Source of the DNA: Isoetes taiwanensis
Lineage: Eukaryota; Streptophyta; Lycopodiopsida; Isoetales; Isoetaceae
Assembly: GCA_021234155.1 (NCBI GenBank)
Contig: JAJEKV010000002.1
Coordinates: 34,392,128 to 34,456,127, forward strand
Length of the DNA stretch: 64,000 nt
Reading direction: 5' to 3'
Numbering within the stretch: position 1 is the stretch's first letter; each line of letters begins with the position of its first letter. Under the pieces are notes generated by a model. It was not told the DNA's origin. It did not search any database and saw only the letters and a program-made list of their open reading frames with translations. Both the position numbers and the translations under genes were made by a program. Positions 34,502 through 46,598 of the stretch are shown one piece after another.

Positions 34502-36422
34502 AGGAGCCCCAGGGATGGTGATCAGTAAACGACATATTCTCCAATGCCCATGGAGGTCGTCCCTAAAGAATTCTAAATTCTAAGATCACACAACTCTAAA
34601 TCGATGAAAAAAAAAGAAACTCGACTTAAGGGAATAACACTACGTTCCATCTACATCTAAAAAAACAAGATCTAAAATTAAAAGACAACCTATATTTGTG
34701 TCCATGACTAGATACTGAACAATAGAAACCTATGCTTATACTAGAGACTAACCCGTCGGGCGCAAACGTCCTAAACGGCTGTGCAACGGGGGGCGCTGTG
34801 CCCACTGCGTCCTGTCCCGCGCCTATACCCACCATATCTATTTTAAAACATTACAACAGAAGCGTAAGCATGTAATCTACTAGAAACATGTAAAAAAATT
34901 ACTAACAAAAAACACATAGTGATTACTGAGCAATCAATGACATGCAACAAAGAAGAGCGTCCTGCCGAACAAATTCTAAATTCCAGGAGAATTGAATTCA
35001 CTAGTTCACGTTTGACTTATAACTATACACTACAATCTGTCACGACAGAATCCATTTGGGTGGATATAGAGAACCCTTTTTTAGAACAGCCTTAGGCTTT
35101 TCTTATTGCCACGACCATTTACATAAGCAAAAAGAAGAACTAGAGATGTAATGAAAGGAAAAAAATTGCACTTTGAGTGCTTTTATTTATAATATTTGGA
35201 CACAATACATTTGGAGTTCTTGATTGGGTTAAAACCCAAGCATTTCTAATATTCATCAAAAGAAATAAGAATGTCGTAGAGGATTCATGATCTGCCCAAT
35301 TGATAAATGCGCTCCACCTTCAAGCATTCAAGATGAAAAGGATTCAAAAAAATTTCGCTAGAATTAAGCTATTCTTCAAGGAAATAGATGCAATTATTTA
35401 CATGCATGCGCTAATTATTTGTATGCTGTAATGAACAAGATGGAGAAATTTTTCTAACCTTATATTGTGCTCCAAGCTGCAGAGAAACACGGGCTCTCAA
35501 GAAGTTAAAAAGCCGCCTTAGATATTGCAAAGGGTACCTGCTCCAAGCTCAGTAAATTTAGAATCTATATTCCATGGCAAACAAAATAATTACCAATTGA
35601 AAGCAATACTGTACAAAACCATGTGCATAACCAAAGCAGAAGAATATAACATACTGTCTCTCTTTATAACAGTAGAATAATTAAAGGAAGCAGCCAAAAG
35701 GAAGTAGGATTGAAATGTCCTCTTTGTATAGCACTAATTTGCAGGCCCCAAAACTCTTTGAGGGCTCTGAAGTCCAATTTGGGGCTTCGCATTTCAGGGT
35801 TTTCAGGCTGCAAACACATCACTGAAAGATTTCTTGTATATACTTAACATTAAACAGCAAATTATTAACAAAGGGCAAACACTATAGAAGGAAAAAGGAA
35901 CAAATTAGACAAGAAAAACCAATGAACGACCCCAATAGGCTATTTTTCAACTCGATCTCGTTTTTTCAGAGCTGCCTATGATAAATCATCACTTATATTA
36001 TTCAAATCGGCACTTTCCAAGCAAATTCGACCTATTTCTACATGAATTTGGCCGAGCCTAATAGCTCCAAAAATTGGTCTTCCCATCTACGCTTTCTTGC
36101 GATTCTGCTATAGTAACAAAAAATATTTTCAATTTAAGATAAATGCCTTGAACCACTGATATTTTCCTTTCCGTGGTTGACAACAAACAACTGCTTTTCG
36201 TTCGACTGACTCCGCATTCTTAAATCCCGCAAGGCAAGTCAGAAAGAGAAACATGGATGAATGGGAACTGGAAGATGCACAAAAAACAAGCATCTCCATA
36301 AAGGCTTACACTCCTGATTAGGAGCCATAGAAAAGCGAAGCTTCCAAACACAATTTACCTTATTCTTTATATAAAGCGAGCAATCCAAAATTTGAACGGA
36401 ATTTACCCGGCAATCGCTGCAG
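34502..36422. other. Non-coding stretch
   Basis: AT-rich and without a supported ORF. It could contain the promoter or upstream introns of the minus-strand gene at 32414-34501. Confidence 0.45.
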
Positions 36423-36641
36423 GGTTCTTTGTAATACTTCGGCAATAGAACACGAGGAATAGAATCGGAGCAGTAGAATAAATCAGTGTATTACCAAGAG
36501 CTTGAATCGGTGCCGAAAATCTCAAAGCATGAAATGCAACCTGTAGGCAGAGCAGAAACATTAGCTTAATTTAAGCCAGGTTCTTTGTAATACTTCGGCA
36601 ATAGAACAGGAGCAATAGAATCGGAGCAGTAGAATAAATCA
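36423..36641 (+). repeat. 63-bp direct repeat, two copies
   Basis: A block starting GGTTCTTTGTAATACTTCGG is present at 36423-36485 and 36579-36641, almost identical, including the run AATCGGAGCAGTAGAATAAA. Confidence 0.85.
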
Positions 36642-36685
36642 AAGCAGTAGAATCGGCCTCACCAATTGTTTCCTAGCCCAACTCC

Positions 36686-37096
36686 GGAAGGGTTTCCATG
36701 GCAGCCGAGAATTTTTCCTACAGAGCCTGAACTTTTCCTACAGAGAGCCTGAACTCCTGCTCAATCTTTCTATAAAACGCCTGAACTCCTGCTCAATCTT
36801 TCTATAAAACTGTTTCTTGAAGCGTTCCTCAATCCGATCAAGCGACTCAATCTCCATGCAAGGAAGGAAAACCGATCCGCCGGAGGAAGAGGAAGGAAAA
36901 AAAAAAAGTACTTTTCTTGAATAGGCTCTTATCAGAGCCGTAGAAATTTAATTATCAGCATTAATTAACGGTGGTTGTCTCCGAAATCCAAAAATATAAT
37001 ATTTTTGTGGAAACCCTTCCGTGCTTCAGTGGAAACCCTTCCGGATTTCTTTGAAATTTGGAAGGGTTTCCACACTTGAAATTTGGAAGGGTTTCC
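36686..37096. repeat. Right array of GGAAACCCTTCC motifs
   Basis: The complement GGAAGGGTTTCC is at 36686, 37060 and 37085; GGAAACCCTTCC is at 37009 and 37031. Orientation switches along the array as on the left side. Terminal inverted repeats or a target duplication could not be located by eye. Confidence 0.75.
36747..36810 (+). repeat. Perfect 32-bp tandem duplication
   Basis: The unit GCCTGAACTCCTGCTCAATC plus TTTCTATAAAAC is repeated twice head to tail without a mismatch, indicating a recent event. Confidence 0.9.
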
Positions 37097-37904
37097 ATTT
37101 TTTTTTAATAACCCCAATCGGAGGGAGATAGTGTGAGCGAATTCCATGGGTCTAGCAATAAAATGTTGAACGGGTACTTTGTACAATAATCTTGAAAAGA
37201 AGTATATATCAGGGATAAAGTCTTGATAGACCTATGCTAGGTCGTTGGCATTAAAATTGTGGTGACTATGTAAAGTGTTATGTTAACAATTATGACTACA
37301 AGAAATTTATGGCGACGGCCAAGGCCTCCGCGAATATTTCTCTTCGTCCATCTTGTCTACATGTCCAGAAACATACATGATTTGGACCTGCGTTTCTCAC
37401 CTTGTATTTTTAAAGAAAATAATGTGTAATTAAAAGTGACAATGTAAAGTTAATTGCCTTTATAAAACTGTGAAATTAGACCCATTATTAATTATCATCT
37501 AATAATAAAATATTGTGAAATGCACACTCTCGGATTAGAGATATCTTCCCCATGAGTATACTGAAACTATAAATGCTTCATAGATAGCATTCATTATAAT
37601 CGATTTCTAACAACTTCATGCATATGTATTATATTGTATTGATCTAATTCTTAGGGCGCTAAACTAGCAAGCCTAGTGTTGCAGCAAATATTGATGTGTT
37701 AAATTGACTAATGATCTAAAGCCTTTCCCTTTGATTATTTGAATTAATTGTTATAATAAACATTGAAAGTGACCATTAACCTTCAACAAAAAAAGAATAT
37801 TTGTGATCCATCAAAATTTCTCCATTGCAATGATTTTTTCTACATCTTAGACAACCTGCAAATTCCTAATGTTGGATTGCCTAAATCACATAGAAACGCG
37901 GGAT
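37097..37904. other. Non-coding stretch with one CACTA-like end
   Basis: ACTACAAGAAATTTATGGCG at about 37295 looks like the terminus of a CACTA-type element, except that G precedes it instead of C. No partner end was found. Confidence 0.35.
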
Positions 37905-38240
37905 GTTCTTCTCCACTTTCTCTCTCTAGTACCTTGCTCCACTTTCTCTCTCTAGCGCCTGGGCCCTCCTTCTCTCTCTCTCTCTCCACCTTCTCTCTCT
38001 ATCTCCTTCTCTCTCTCTAGCCGCCTTGCTCCACTTTCTCTCTCTAGCGCCTGGGCCCTCCTCTCTCTCTCCAAGCCCTCCTTCTCCACCTTCTCTCTCT
38101 ATCTTCGCTCTCCCTAGCCACCTTATGGTCTCTCTAGCCCTACCAACTCGCTAGCCACCTTATGGTCTCCCTAGCCTTGGACCACACTTTCTAGCTACCT
38201 ACGTGTCCCTGTAACCCTTCAGCACTTTCTCTCTCTAGCC
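37905..38240 (+). repeat. Pyrimidine-rich CT microsatellite region
   Basis: Long CTCTCT runs are interleaved with duplicated blocks such as TAGCGCCTGGGCCCTCC (at about 37953 and 38044) and TAGCCACCTTATGGTCTC (at about 38115 and 38152). This is low complexity and non-coding. Confidence 0.85.
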
Positions 38241-38782
38241 AGGATGGCTCATGGCGCGCCAATAGGATGTGCCAACTTCTAGCACACTCAAAACGCGCAG
38301 GATAAGTCGCCTTCTGCTTCTTTCTTGTATCCAAGCCCATCCCAGCCTATTCCAAAAGCCTCTTCGAGCCAAACCCATCCCAAAAGAATTCTAACGATAG
38401 CCGGAATCAAACCTCCCCCCCCACAGGGTTGAACCCCCCAAACCCCCCGTGCCAACCACTGAGGGCGGGCATCGTTTATGCTTTCTAAGTATTTCTTAAT
38501 TCTTAAAAGCCCTTTAGCTCTCTAATCCCCTTCCATACCATACAACCCCATGGCCACTTCTGTAGCCCCTTGCCCAGAACCCCATTTGGAGGGAGACATT
38601 CCCCAGCCTCAGCCCCAGCACCGCCGTGAAAATCGCCCCGATCGAATAACAAGGACAAGGGAGAAACCTCTTCCATGAGGAAGGAGGCCCGGGCGAAGTC
38701 CCAATCTATGAGATCGACCCGGGAGACGGATGAAGGCTGCTCAAGCCCGACAATGCACCAAACGCAGGCGTAGACAAGGGCC

Positions 38783-39735
38783 ATGAAACAAATGGAGGAA
38801 CGAATTGAGAGCAACAAAACCCGAATTGCAGGACTAGCAGAAGAGATACAATCTTCAGCATCCCACGTGCTCAAAAGACTGTTGACAGTGGAGAGGCAAC
38901 GGACCCGCATGCAGCAGTTAGAAGACGAGCTTCGCTTGGCACACTTTGAGAGGCAACAGGATAAGCAGGGCCTTGCTGACCTGCGAGCTCGCGTGGATTC
39001 CCTTCTCACCACCATAGGGACCATGGCACGGGACAGGCAGGGTGTTGAGCAGGATACAGTGGCGACTATCTCCCGCCTCAAGTCAGAAGCTGAGGGGTCT
39101 GCCACCATAATACGAAACGTCCGAGCCGCCTTTGAAGCCAGCCAGGCAGAGCTAAGAACCCTAGAGTAGGGCTGAGACACAAGATCAGGAGATACAGGAG
39201 CTCCGAGCAACCATTACCCAGCAAGGCAGGAGCCTCCATGCCGAGGTCCATGAACAATTATGGCAGTGCACAAAGGAGTTGGCCAAGCAGCAGAGGGCAG
39301 AGATTTCAACAGGAGCTAGGCTCCCGACTCCAGGCAGCAGAGGCCGCAACACGGGGCCAGACAAGCCCATATGCCCAACAGCCCACAAGTCGCCAACCAG
39401 GCAACAGACACCACTTGTTCCATCTCGCACACACACCGCCCTTGTTGTGAACAACCCACACACTCCAGACAATAGGCATTATCTGCTGGGATAGCTAATG
39501 TTGCTTGGCGCGACTCAGTGAGTAGCAAGAGCAGGGCCGTCGATGTCATAATATGGTGGTACGTGGACTCTCAGAGGAGGCAGGAGAGGATCCCACCAAG
39601 CGCATCCAGGATCAGATCCTATCTCGCATGGCATTTCAGACTACAGTCCACATTATTCGAGCAAGCCGCCTTGGGGCTCAACACACAGATCACCCACGCA
39701 TTGTCACCTTCCGGTGGCTCAGGATAGTCTTACCC
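38783..39735 (+). pseudogene. LINE ORF1, L1-ORF1p-like (coiled coil plus RNA-binding core)
   Basis: 38783-39169 encodes a long coiled coil (MQQLEDELRLAHFERQQDKQ, LADLRARVDSLLTTIGTM). After a frame change it continues with ETQDQEIQELRATITQQGRS and LHAEVHEQLWQCTKELAK. From about 39550 a third frame reads MVVRGLSEEAGEDPTKRIQD, then IIRASRLGAQHTDHPRIVTF. That is the plan of the L1 ORF1p (Transposase_22) core: a 'RGLxE...ED' start, a helical part, then 'RxxRxG...PRxIxxxF'. ORF1p binds LINE RNA as a trimer. Similar coiled-coil sequence lies on the minus strand at about 61.7-62.4 kb. The sequence breaks off where the long-TIR element begins. Confidence 0.65.
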
Positions 39736-41010
39736 TGGTTTCGGGGATCCCGGAGGTAAGAAAACCGATCCTCGGTATCACCGCCGGGGCTCGGCGGAAT
39801 CCGTTTGGGGACCCCCGTTTGCCCGTCTTGACACACACGTGAGGGTCTGCATAAATGGGGCGTCCGGGCCACGCGACACTATCCGGGCGTCCGTGGTGTT
39901 CCCGCCTCGGTATCACCAGCGCTGATCCGCCCTCCTGATCACCGGCCTTTGATCCGCCCTCGGGATCACCAAATACCTGGCCGATACTTAGCGCCCGATA
40001 TCGGTAGTGTGTGTGATCCCCTCCTCGGGATCGCCATCAGCGTGGCGATATCGGCCACGATATCATCACCTGATCCGGCCTCGGGATCACCACCATGGCG
40101 ACTTCGAGGCCCGGCCTCGAGGACGCGGTAAATCCCGGCCTCAGGGGATCACCCTACCGCGGACCAGCGATTCCTTCCTCGGGATCACCCACGAAGGCCG
40201 ATGCTTGGCGGACCGATATCGACCCGCGTTATCCCCTGCCTCCGGGATCACCAAGCCTGGCGATAGCTTGGCCCGTTATCGGCCGTGTGTGCTTGATCCC
40301 CCTCACCGGATCGCCATCGGCGTGGCGATATCGACCCACCCGATATCGCCACCTGATCCGGCCTCCGGGATCCACCACCATGGCCCGACTTCGGGCCATT
40401 CGAGGACATTAAATCCCGGCCTCGGGATCACCCACCGCCCGGCGATTCCTTCCTCAGGGATCACCCGCGAAGGCCCGATAGCAACGCCGGACCGATGCTC
40501 GGCGCGTTATCCCTCGCCTCGGGATCACCAAGCCACGGCCGATAACCCGGCGCCCGATATCGGCCGTGTGTGTGATCCCGACCTCCCAGGGATCACCACC
40601 ATGGCCGTAGAGGCGGCCTCGAGGACCCGAAGATCTTTGCCCTCGGGATCACCCACACTGCCGCCTGCGATTCCTTCCTCCGGGATCACCCACCGAAGGC
40701 CGATAACGGCGGACCGATATCGGCCGCGTTATCCCTGCCTCCGGGATCACCAACGTGGGGCCGATATCGGCGATCCGATATCCGCCTCGTTATCCCCGCC
40801 TCCGGGATCACCACCTCCGGTGGTGATTCCTTCCTCCGGGATCCCCACGTACGATTTGCATGAAAATCGGCCCGGTGGCGGCCGGCGTGGAATGATCGTG
40901 CGGCGGTTTTGAACATGTCGTATGCGGACCAACCATCCCGATCTGGACACCTGGGACGTCCGGGATCCCCGAAAGTCCTTCTCGGTGAAAACCTCCTCCG
41001 GGATCACCAC
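39723..41010 (+). repeat. Left long inverted repeat with tandem GGGATCACC units
   Basis: GC-rich. Units containing TTCCTTCCTCGGGATCACCC recur at about 40168, 40445 and 40672, with CGATATCGGCC and GTGTGTGATCCC between them. The higher-order period is roughly 220-280 bp. Copies differ mainly by single-base losses. No coding sequence is credible here despite long open frames. Confidence 0.75.
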
Positions 41011-41342
41011 TGCCTTGACGAAAGCCGGGGGCCGTCCACGTGGTTCAATCGATGCCATTGGTTTGAATTAATGCCTGACGGCCTAGGTCAGTGTCGTACG
41101 CCATCCACTAATGGTGTAACCGAGGGAGGGGAAAAACGCCCGATTATTCGTGCGGGCCCACTGCGCGGTAGTCGCCACGCGTGTACGGTGGGGATTCCGG
41201 AGGAAGGGAGCACGTGGTGCGATGGCTATGTCCTAACTTCAGGCGCCAAGAACGATTGCCCTTTCCGGCCGGGCCCGATTGGAAAGGGCCCCATTGCTGC
41301 CGAATCCGGGAGGCGCATTTCCGGCCGTTGCATCTGCCGAAG

Positions 41343-41350
41343 TATTTAAA
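41343..41350 (+). promoter_or_regulatory. Candidate TATA box of the Ulp1 element gene
   Basis: TATTTAAA lies just inside the left inverted repeat and 76-83 bases before the possible start codons at 41411, 41426 and 41429. The position suits a promoter, but the evidence is sequence shape only. Confidence 0.4.
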
Positions 41351-41410
41351 GGTAAGCGCCATGGGCGAGATCCGTTGTTAAAGTCTATTTTAGTCTTATT
41401 CTAACCGGTT

Positions 41411-43773
41411 ATGTTATTTTTACATATGATGGAGGAGTCGATTAACTTCGAAATCAGCCTAAATACCTCCATTAACGAAACCGGAATGGGAAATGGAAGG
41501 AAACTTGGCTTGGCCATTGCCCCACCTCAAAGATATTGCTCGATTGAATCCGACCAAGAGGTTCAATCCCCAGAACAAGAAGAGATTAAGGCGTAAGCAA
41601 GAGCTAAGAGGGCGCACCACCAGAAGAATACCCCCCACGCCGGGGGCGAGGCTTCATTGATGGCCAATGCCACGAAAAAAGCGTGATGATCTAAAGAATG
41701 CTAAAAATGCGGATGAGGGGATGAGGCCCCTCAAAAGTAATATTGAATGTTTTAACGTCAATCCAAGGGAGGAACCGACCCATCAAGAAATTTTGAAGGA
41801 CTACGGGTATGATCGGTCGATCGAAAATGGCGTTGCCGTGTCGGTGGCTATCGCAAATCCTACAAAGCGGGAAGATCGAATCGAGAATCATAGGTTCAGG
41901 GGTGCATCAATTATGGCAAAATTACTGAGGCTTCCGGATGCCACTTCCAGGGTCGAATTCGAAGAACAAGGCTGAGGTGAGGGTTAGAGATTATGGGAAG
42001 ATAAGTGTGGAGAGATCTCTTGATCCGACTTCAAATTTAGCCACAATGAGGCGAAAACTTGGAGGGCAAGGGCAGCGGCCGGCGTATGGCGGATGAGCAA
42101 ATCGCCCTCGGCCTTTTGGATGACACGGCCCGAGCGGTTTATAAACTGCGGGAGTGGGAGAAAGGAGGCCCACCAGAACTAGAAATGCACGGGTAGAGCG
42201 GATAAGGGAAATCAAGGAAAGGATTAGGGGCAAGCATGGCAATTTGGATGAGAAGGATTTGTTTGGTGATTTGAGCTATGAACAGCACCGGTTGGACCGA
42301 AGAGCGATGTGAGTCACGGAGTTTGAAGTTGCGCTTCACAGCTTTGATTTTAATTCACTTCCTCCCAAAACCCCAAATTGAATAGCCCAAGTCTCTGGTG
42401 ACCCCAAGGAAGCGGACTTTTATGCGGCCGGGAGGGGATGCGGTTTGATGGCTCCAAACCATATTGTGCATGAAGAATCGGAGGAGGAGGAGGAGCCTGA
42501 AAATCACCGAATGAATTGGCTCCCAGGCCACGAGCAAGATAAAAATGTGGTATTTGTATATCTTTGGACCCCCACTTCTTTGAATCTCTAAAACTATATG
42601 ACGGAGGGATTAGAAAGGAGCTTTGGCGGTTTAGATTTTCTCTGAATTATCAATTGTGGTTCAAAGTCCTCTGTTGAAGGTGGGCAGACAAATCATCCAG
42701 ATGTTGAATTCCACATCTCGAGGAGAGGCAACAAAAATTCTCGACTATTCCGGTGACCTCGGTATTGAAGATTCGAGATCGATCTGCGCCTAGGAGCCTA
42801 TTCTTGTATGTGTGTTGTCTTTGTTTTTATTTCTTGCATGGTATGCTAAGTTGAGCTTTGGCGGGTTCTTGCACACTCAATTCCTCACCAAAAATCTTTG
42901 TCATCATGTCTTCCTCCACCTGCTTGCTTTTGGCCTTGTTTCTAAATGGCACAAAACCAAGGGCTCTCGTGGTGCCTACTGGCGATTCGTCAAGCTAATT
43001 CCGGGATCCCCTTTGGCAAGGCGTGTGTGGAAAATCCGGTATGCAGTTCTACTACATACCGGTCAATGCCGGGTAAATTGGGTTTGGGAAGTGGATTTTT
43101 ATTGCCTTTTTAGTTACGGTTTGAATTGATGGCGGCTTGTCCTATCACGTTAGCCACTGGAGCCTCTTCATTTTGGTGGCTGATCCTTTGGCATGCCAGG
43201 AAATTGAAGAAGCCTTGCCCTTGCATATTGCACTTCGATTCCTTTGATCCCCTCCATGCTCCAACATGCGGGTTCATCACTTTGTGAGTGCAAAATTTGG
43301 TAACTATTCATTCATAGCCTATCTTCTAATGCCTTGAATTGCAGCTTTTTAAGTGATGTATTTAAGAGGTGGAGGCACGAGGAATCAGCACTGCATAATG
43401 CACCAGTAATCTTGATGGAAGCTCCACAGCAGCACAACAACCAGGATTGTGGCATCTATGTTATTGGTTGTGTGCAGAAATTCATCAAAGAAATCTACAT
43501 GAAGGATATAGATGTGAGTTGTCTATGTCTTAACTTCTGTCTTTCTTGATCAGCAAATTTATTTAGTGTCCATTTATAATCTACTGTGTACAGATGGTGA
43601 TCCACAGGGACTGGTTTGCCAAAGAAGAGATGGACAATTTGAGGACAAGCTTCAAGGTCATGCTGCAGAAGTTAAGTGACTGCCTAAAAGCAGGAAAATC
43701 AACCTTCTACTTGCCCGAGGGTAGCAACCAATTCGATCGGCCCGTGACCCGTTTGATGCTGAATGGTCCATAA
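41411..43773 (+). pseudogene. Ulp1-type (C48) cysteine protease gene of the long-TIR element
   Basis: The C-terminal protease domain is clear. Candidate catalytic residues in order are His in HWSLFI (43155-43157), Asp in LHFDSFDP (43237-43239), the oxyanion Gln (43430-43432) and Cys in NNQDCGIYV (43448-43450); Gln and Cys are six residues apart as in yeast Ulp1. Introns with good borders lie at 43284-43344 and 43514-43593, and the last exon ends at TAA 43771-43773. His and Asp are in different frames, and the N-terminal part (41411-42560: MMEESINFEISLNTSI, VNPREEPTHQEILKDYGYDR, KDLFGDLSYEQHRLDRRAM) is split by several frameshifts. Ulp1 proteases remove SUMO from host proteins and are often carried by plant MULE and CACTA elements; the benefit is unknown. 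I cannot tell decay from base-calling errors. Confidence 0.7.
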
Positions 43774-43959
43774 CAGAAAAAAACTTTTGATCCTTGTTCA
43801 ACAATGTAAATTTTTTTGCTATGATTGTAAAATATGACAGTTTCTGAATGGTTAATTGATGTGGGAAATAGCTTTTGTTTTTCCTTATCCGGGTTTACTC
43901 CTGAACTGTCAATCTGCATCCCCTCAATTCATAACAGATGTTGGCCACAGATGTTTGGG

Positions 43960-44720
43960 AATTTGAACACCTCTGGGATCCCCAAACTTGAATAGCTCTG
44001 GGATCCCGAAGTTTGAACACCTCCGGGATCCCCAGGGAGGCAAATATTAAAACAACCAATGGAAAAGACAAAAACAAAAAAAAAACCTAATAGATTCGAA
44101 AAGCTTAGCACCATAGAGCCTTAGAAAAAAAAGGCTCGTCCGCCATCTGGTGATCCCGGAGGTGGGGATCACCCATGGTGATCCCCACCTTCGGGATCAC
44201 CAGGTGGGGGACGGCAATATAACCATTGCACCTAATAGGCAGGGAAAAAAAAAAAGTAAAATTCCGATCCGGGTGATCCCGAGGTCGTGATCCCGACCTC
44301 GGGATCACCGAATCCTGACGAGGAATAAATTCGAAAACCTTAGAACCATAGAGCCTTAGAAAAAAAAAAGGCTGCCATACATCCCAGTGATCCGAGGGTG
44401 GGGATCACCCATGGTGATCCCCACCTCGGGGATCACCCGTGTGTGACGGGGAATAACTTTTCATTGCACCTAATAGGCGGGGAAAAAAAAATAAAATCAA
44501 AATCCGATCGGGTGATCCCGGAGGTGGGGATCACCACTAGTGATCCCGACCTCCGGGATCACCAGATCACGGACGGGAATAAATTCGAAAACCTTAGAAC
44601 CATAGAGCCTTAGAAAAAAAGAGGCTCGTCCGCCATCTGGTGATCCCGGAGGTGGGGATCACCACCGGCGATCCAGTCATCCGGGATCCCCAAGCGTGGA
44701 TTCCGTCCTCCGGGATCCCC
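43960..44720. repeat. Internal palindrome array 1
   Basis: Three units of about 240-250 bp each contain CCTTAGAACCATAGAGCCTT, an A-run, then GGTGATCCCGGAGGTGGGGA followed by TCACC, then a mirrored GGTGATCCC...GGGATCACC. Each unit can fold into strong hairpins. The motifs match those of the long terminal repeats. Confidence 0.8.
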
Positions 44721-44929
44721 ACGTCCAAAAAAATAATAGAGGTACCTAGCCATTGGAAAAAAGGTCCACTTTACCACTTTACCATTACAAATTGAAATCA
44801 AGGGTTAACAGGTTGTACATTGGATAGTACAACGGTTGATTCATGAGTCTATATATCGTTAGTGGTTCTTGCTAGAAAGTAAGTTGGGGCTTGGTTTCAA
44901 TTGAGTTCGATAGTGGTGGCGGATGGTGA

Positions 44930-45522
44930 GGACCACAACAAATCACAAATGACGCGGTGCCATCAATGCACACAGCCTTGAGGATATTCTCGTCCACTTG
45001 AATGAAATTCAGGAGGAAGTGGGGCTAGATCTCGCCCAACCCGACAGCATCAAAACGTTCCAAAGTAAGCATGTTGTTGTCTTCCTTCACATTTATGTTC
45101 TACTTTCATACTAATCTTTTCAGCCATCTTTGCATGATCCCCTCATGGTTCATCTAGAGACCGCGGAGAAATGGGGGGACAACACGAGAGACCCTAGGCC
45201 TACGGACAATGATCCCTTATCGGCCAAGCCACGAGGCATTGCTTTGGGAATTGAAGAAGTGCATTATCGGGGGCAAGGCTTTGAAGAATTTGCTAGCTCT
45301 GGGACATTTAATGCGGGAAGGCAACACCCTAAAAGCCTGCTTCAGGAAATGTATCTTTGCGGGAGGATGCGAAAGAAGGTTCTAATTAGGGGAAGTCCTA
45401 GAGGGTCTGATCCATCTTTATCGACATCTTCGATCACATCATGTGGACACTACCACATGGTGTGCAGATGTAATCTTGAGGACGTCGGGCGCAAGGCATG
45501 GCAACTGCTTGATGTTGATTGA
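44930..45522 (+). CDS. Unrecognised ORF between the palindrome arrays
   Basis: A first exon-like piece reads LEDILVHLNEIQEEVGLDLA and QPDSIKTFQ, followed by GTAAGC. After TTTTCAG at 45123, the main ORF (to TGA 45520-45522) starts SLHDPLMVHLETAEKWGDNT and runs about 130 codons to LEDVGRKAWQLLDVD. The join does not keep frame as written, probably from the same small indels seen nearby. I do not recognise the protein. It is probably a second gene of the long-TIR element. Confidence 0.4.
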
Positions 45523-45659
45523 GAATGATTCGAATTAGAATGTCGGTTTAGGCCATTGTAAGGCCCCATTGTAACTTAAGATCCATTTGAAACATGCAAA
45601 TGAATTGAATTAAACCATTAGGAAATAAATAGACCTTAGAACCATGGTACCTTAGGGGA

Positions 45660-46410
45660 GAAAAGAAAATAAAAATGAATCCCGTCCCAGCGGTGGAGAT
45701 CCGGAGGGGGGATCACCACCGTGATCCCATCCTCCTGGGATCACCAACTGAAAGCGACGGATTAAAATTATAACCTTAGAACCATTATGCGTTGGGGAAA
45801 AGAAAATAAAAAATAATCCGTCCAGCCTCTTTGATCCCTGAGGTGGGGATCACCACGTGATCCCATCCTCGGGATCACCAAAGAAAGGACGCGATTAAAA
45901 TGATAACCTTTAGAACCATTATGCGTTGGGGAAAAGAAAATAAAAATAATCCCGTCCGCTGGGTGATCCCTTGAGGGGATCACCACGTGATCCCATCCTC
46001 CGGATCACCGGTAGGGACGGGATTAAAATGATAACCTTAGAACCATTATGCGTTGGGGAAAAGAAATAAAAATAATCCGTCGCTGGGTGATCCCGGAGGT
46101 GGGGATCACCTACGTGATTCCATCCTCCCGATCACCAAAGCAGCGGGACGGATTAAATGATAACCTTAGAACCATTGGTTGGGGAAAAGAAAAAAAAAAT
46201 AATCCGTCGCCTGATGGTGATCCCTTTGAGGTGGATCACTTCACACGCGGATCCCATCCCTCCTGATGACCAAACAGCGGACGGATCAAATTCGATAACC
46301 CTAGAACCACAAAATCTTGTAATTAACATAATCCCGCCCGCTCGCCGCGGATCCCGAGGTGGGATTACTACACGCGGATCCCCGATCACCAAAGAAAGAC
46401 GGATTAAAAT
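45660..46410. repeat. Internal palindrome array 2
   Basis: About six units of roughly 120-130 bp each contain AACCTTAGAACCATTATGCG, GGGGAAAAGAAA, a GGTGATCCC...GGGATCACC palindrome and a GGACGGGATTAAAATGATA linker. It is clearly related to array 1 but has a shorter period. Units differ chiefly by one- or two-base losses. Confidence 0.82.
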
Positions 46411-46525
46411 GATGCAACCTAGAACCATGATACCTTGGGGAAAAGATTTACCATTGCAAAACATTTACCATTTACCATTACCTTAGAACATTTAGCAATA
46501 CGCAACTGAAACGGAAGTACAACAA

Positions 46526-46598
46526 NNNNNNNNNNNNNNNNNNNNNNNNNNNNNNNNNNNNNNNNNNNNNNNNNNNNNNNNNNNNNNNNNNNNNNNNN
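46526..46598. other. Assembly gap of 73 N
   Basis: A run of N directly follows palindrome array 2, consistent with the assembler failing in or just after the repeat array. The true distance across it is unknown. Confidence 0.99.

Noticed and set aside
37295-37315. The start of another CACTA element (ACTACAAGAAATTTATGGCG)
   Set aside because: G replaces the first C, and no matching inverted end or target duplication was found in the window.
38503-39210. A 235-codon minus-strand ORF
   Set aside because: It is the antisense shadow of the coiled-coil LINE ORF1, which has clear heptad periodicity on the plus strand.
40007-40912. A 301-codon Pro/Ser/Arg-rich ORF
   Set aside because: It is an open frame created by the GC-rich GGGATCACC repeat array; the same repeats are open in other frames and on the other strand.
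44105-46410. A CRISPR-like array
   Set aside because: Units are long, internally palindromic and without unique spacers of even length; the context is eukaryotic transposon DNA.
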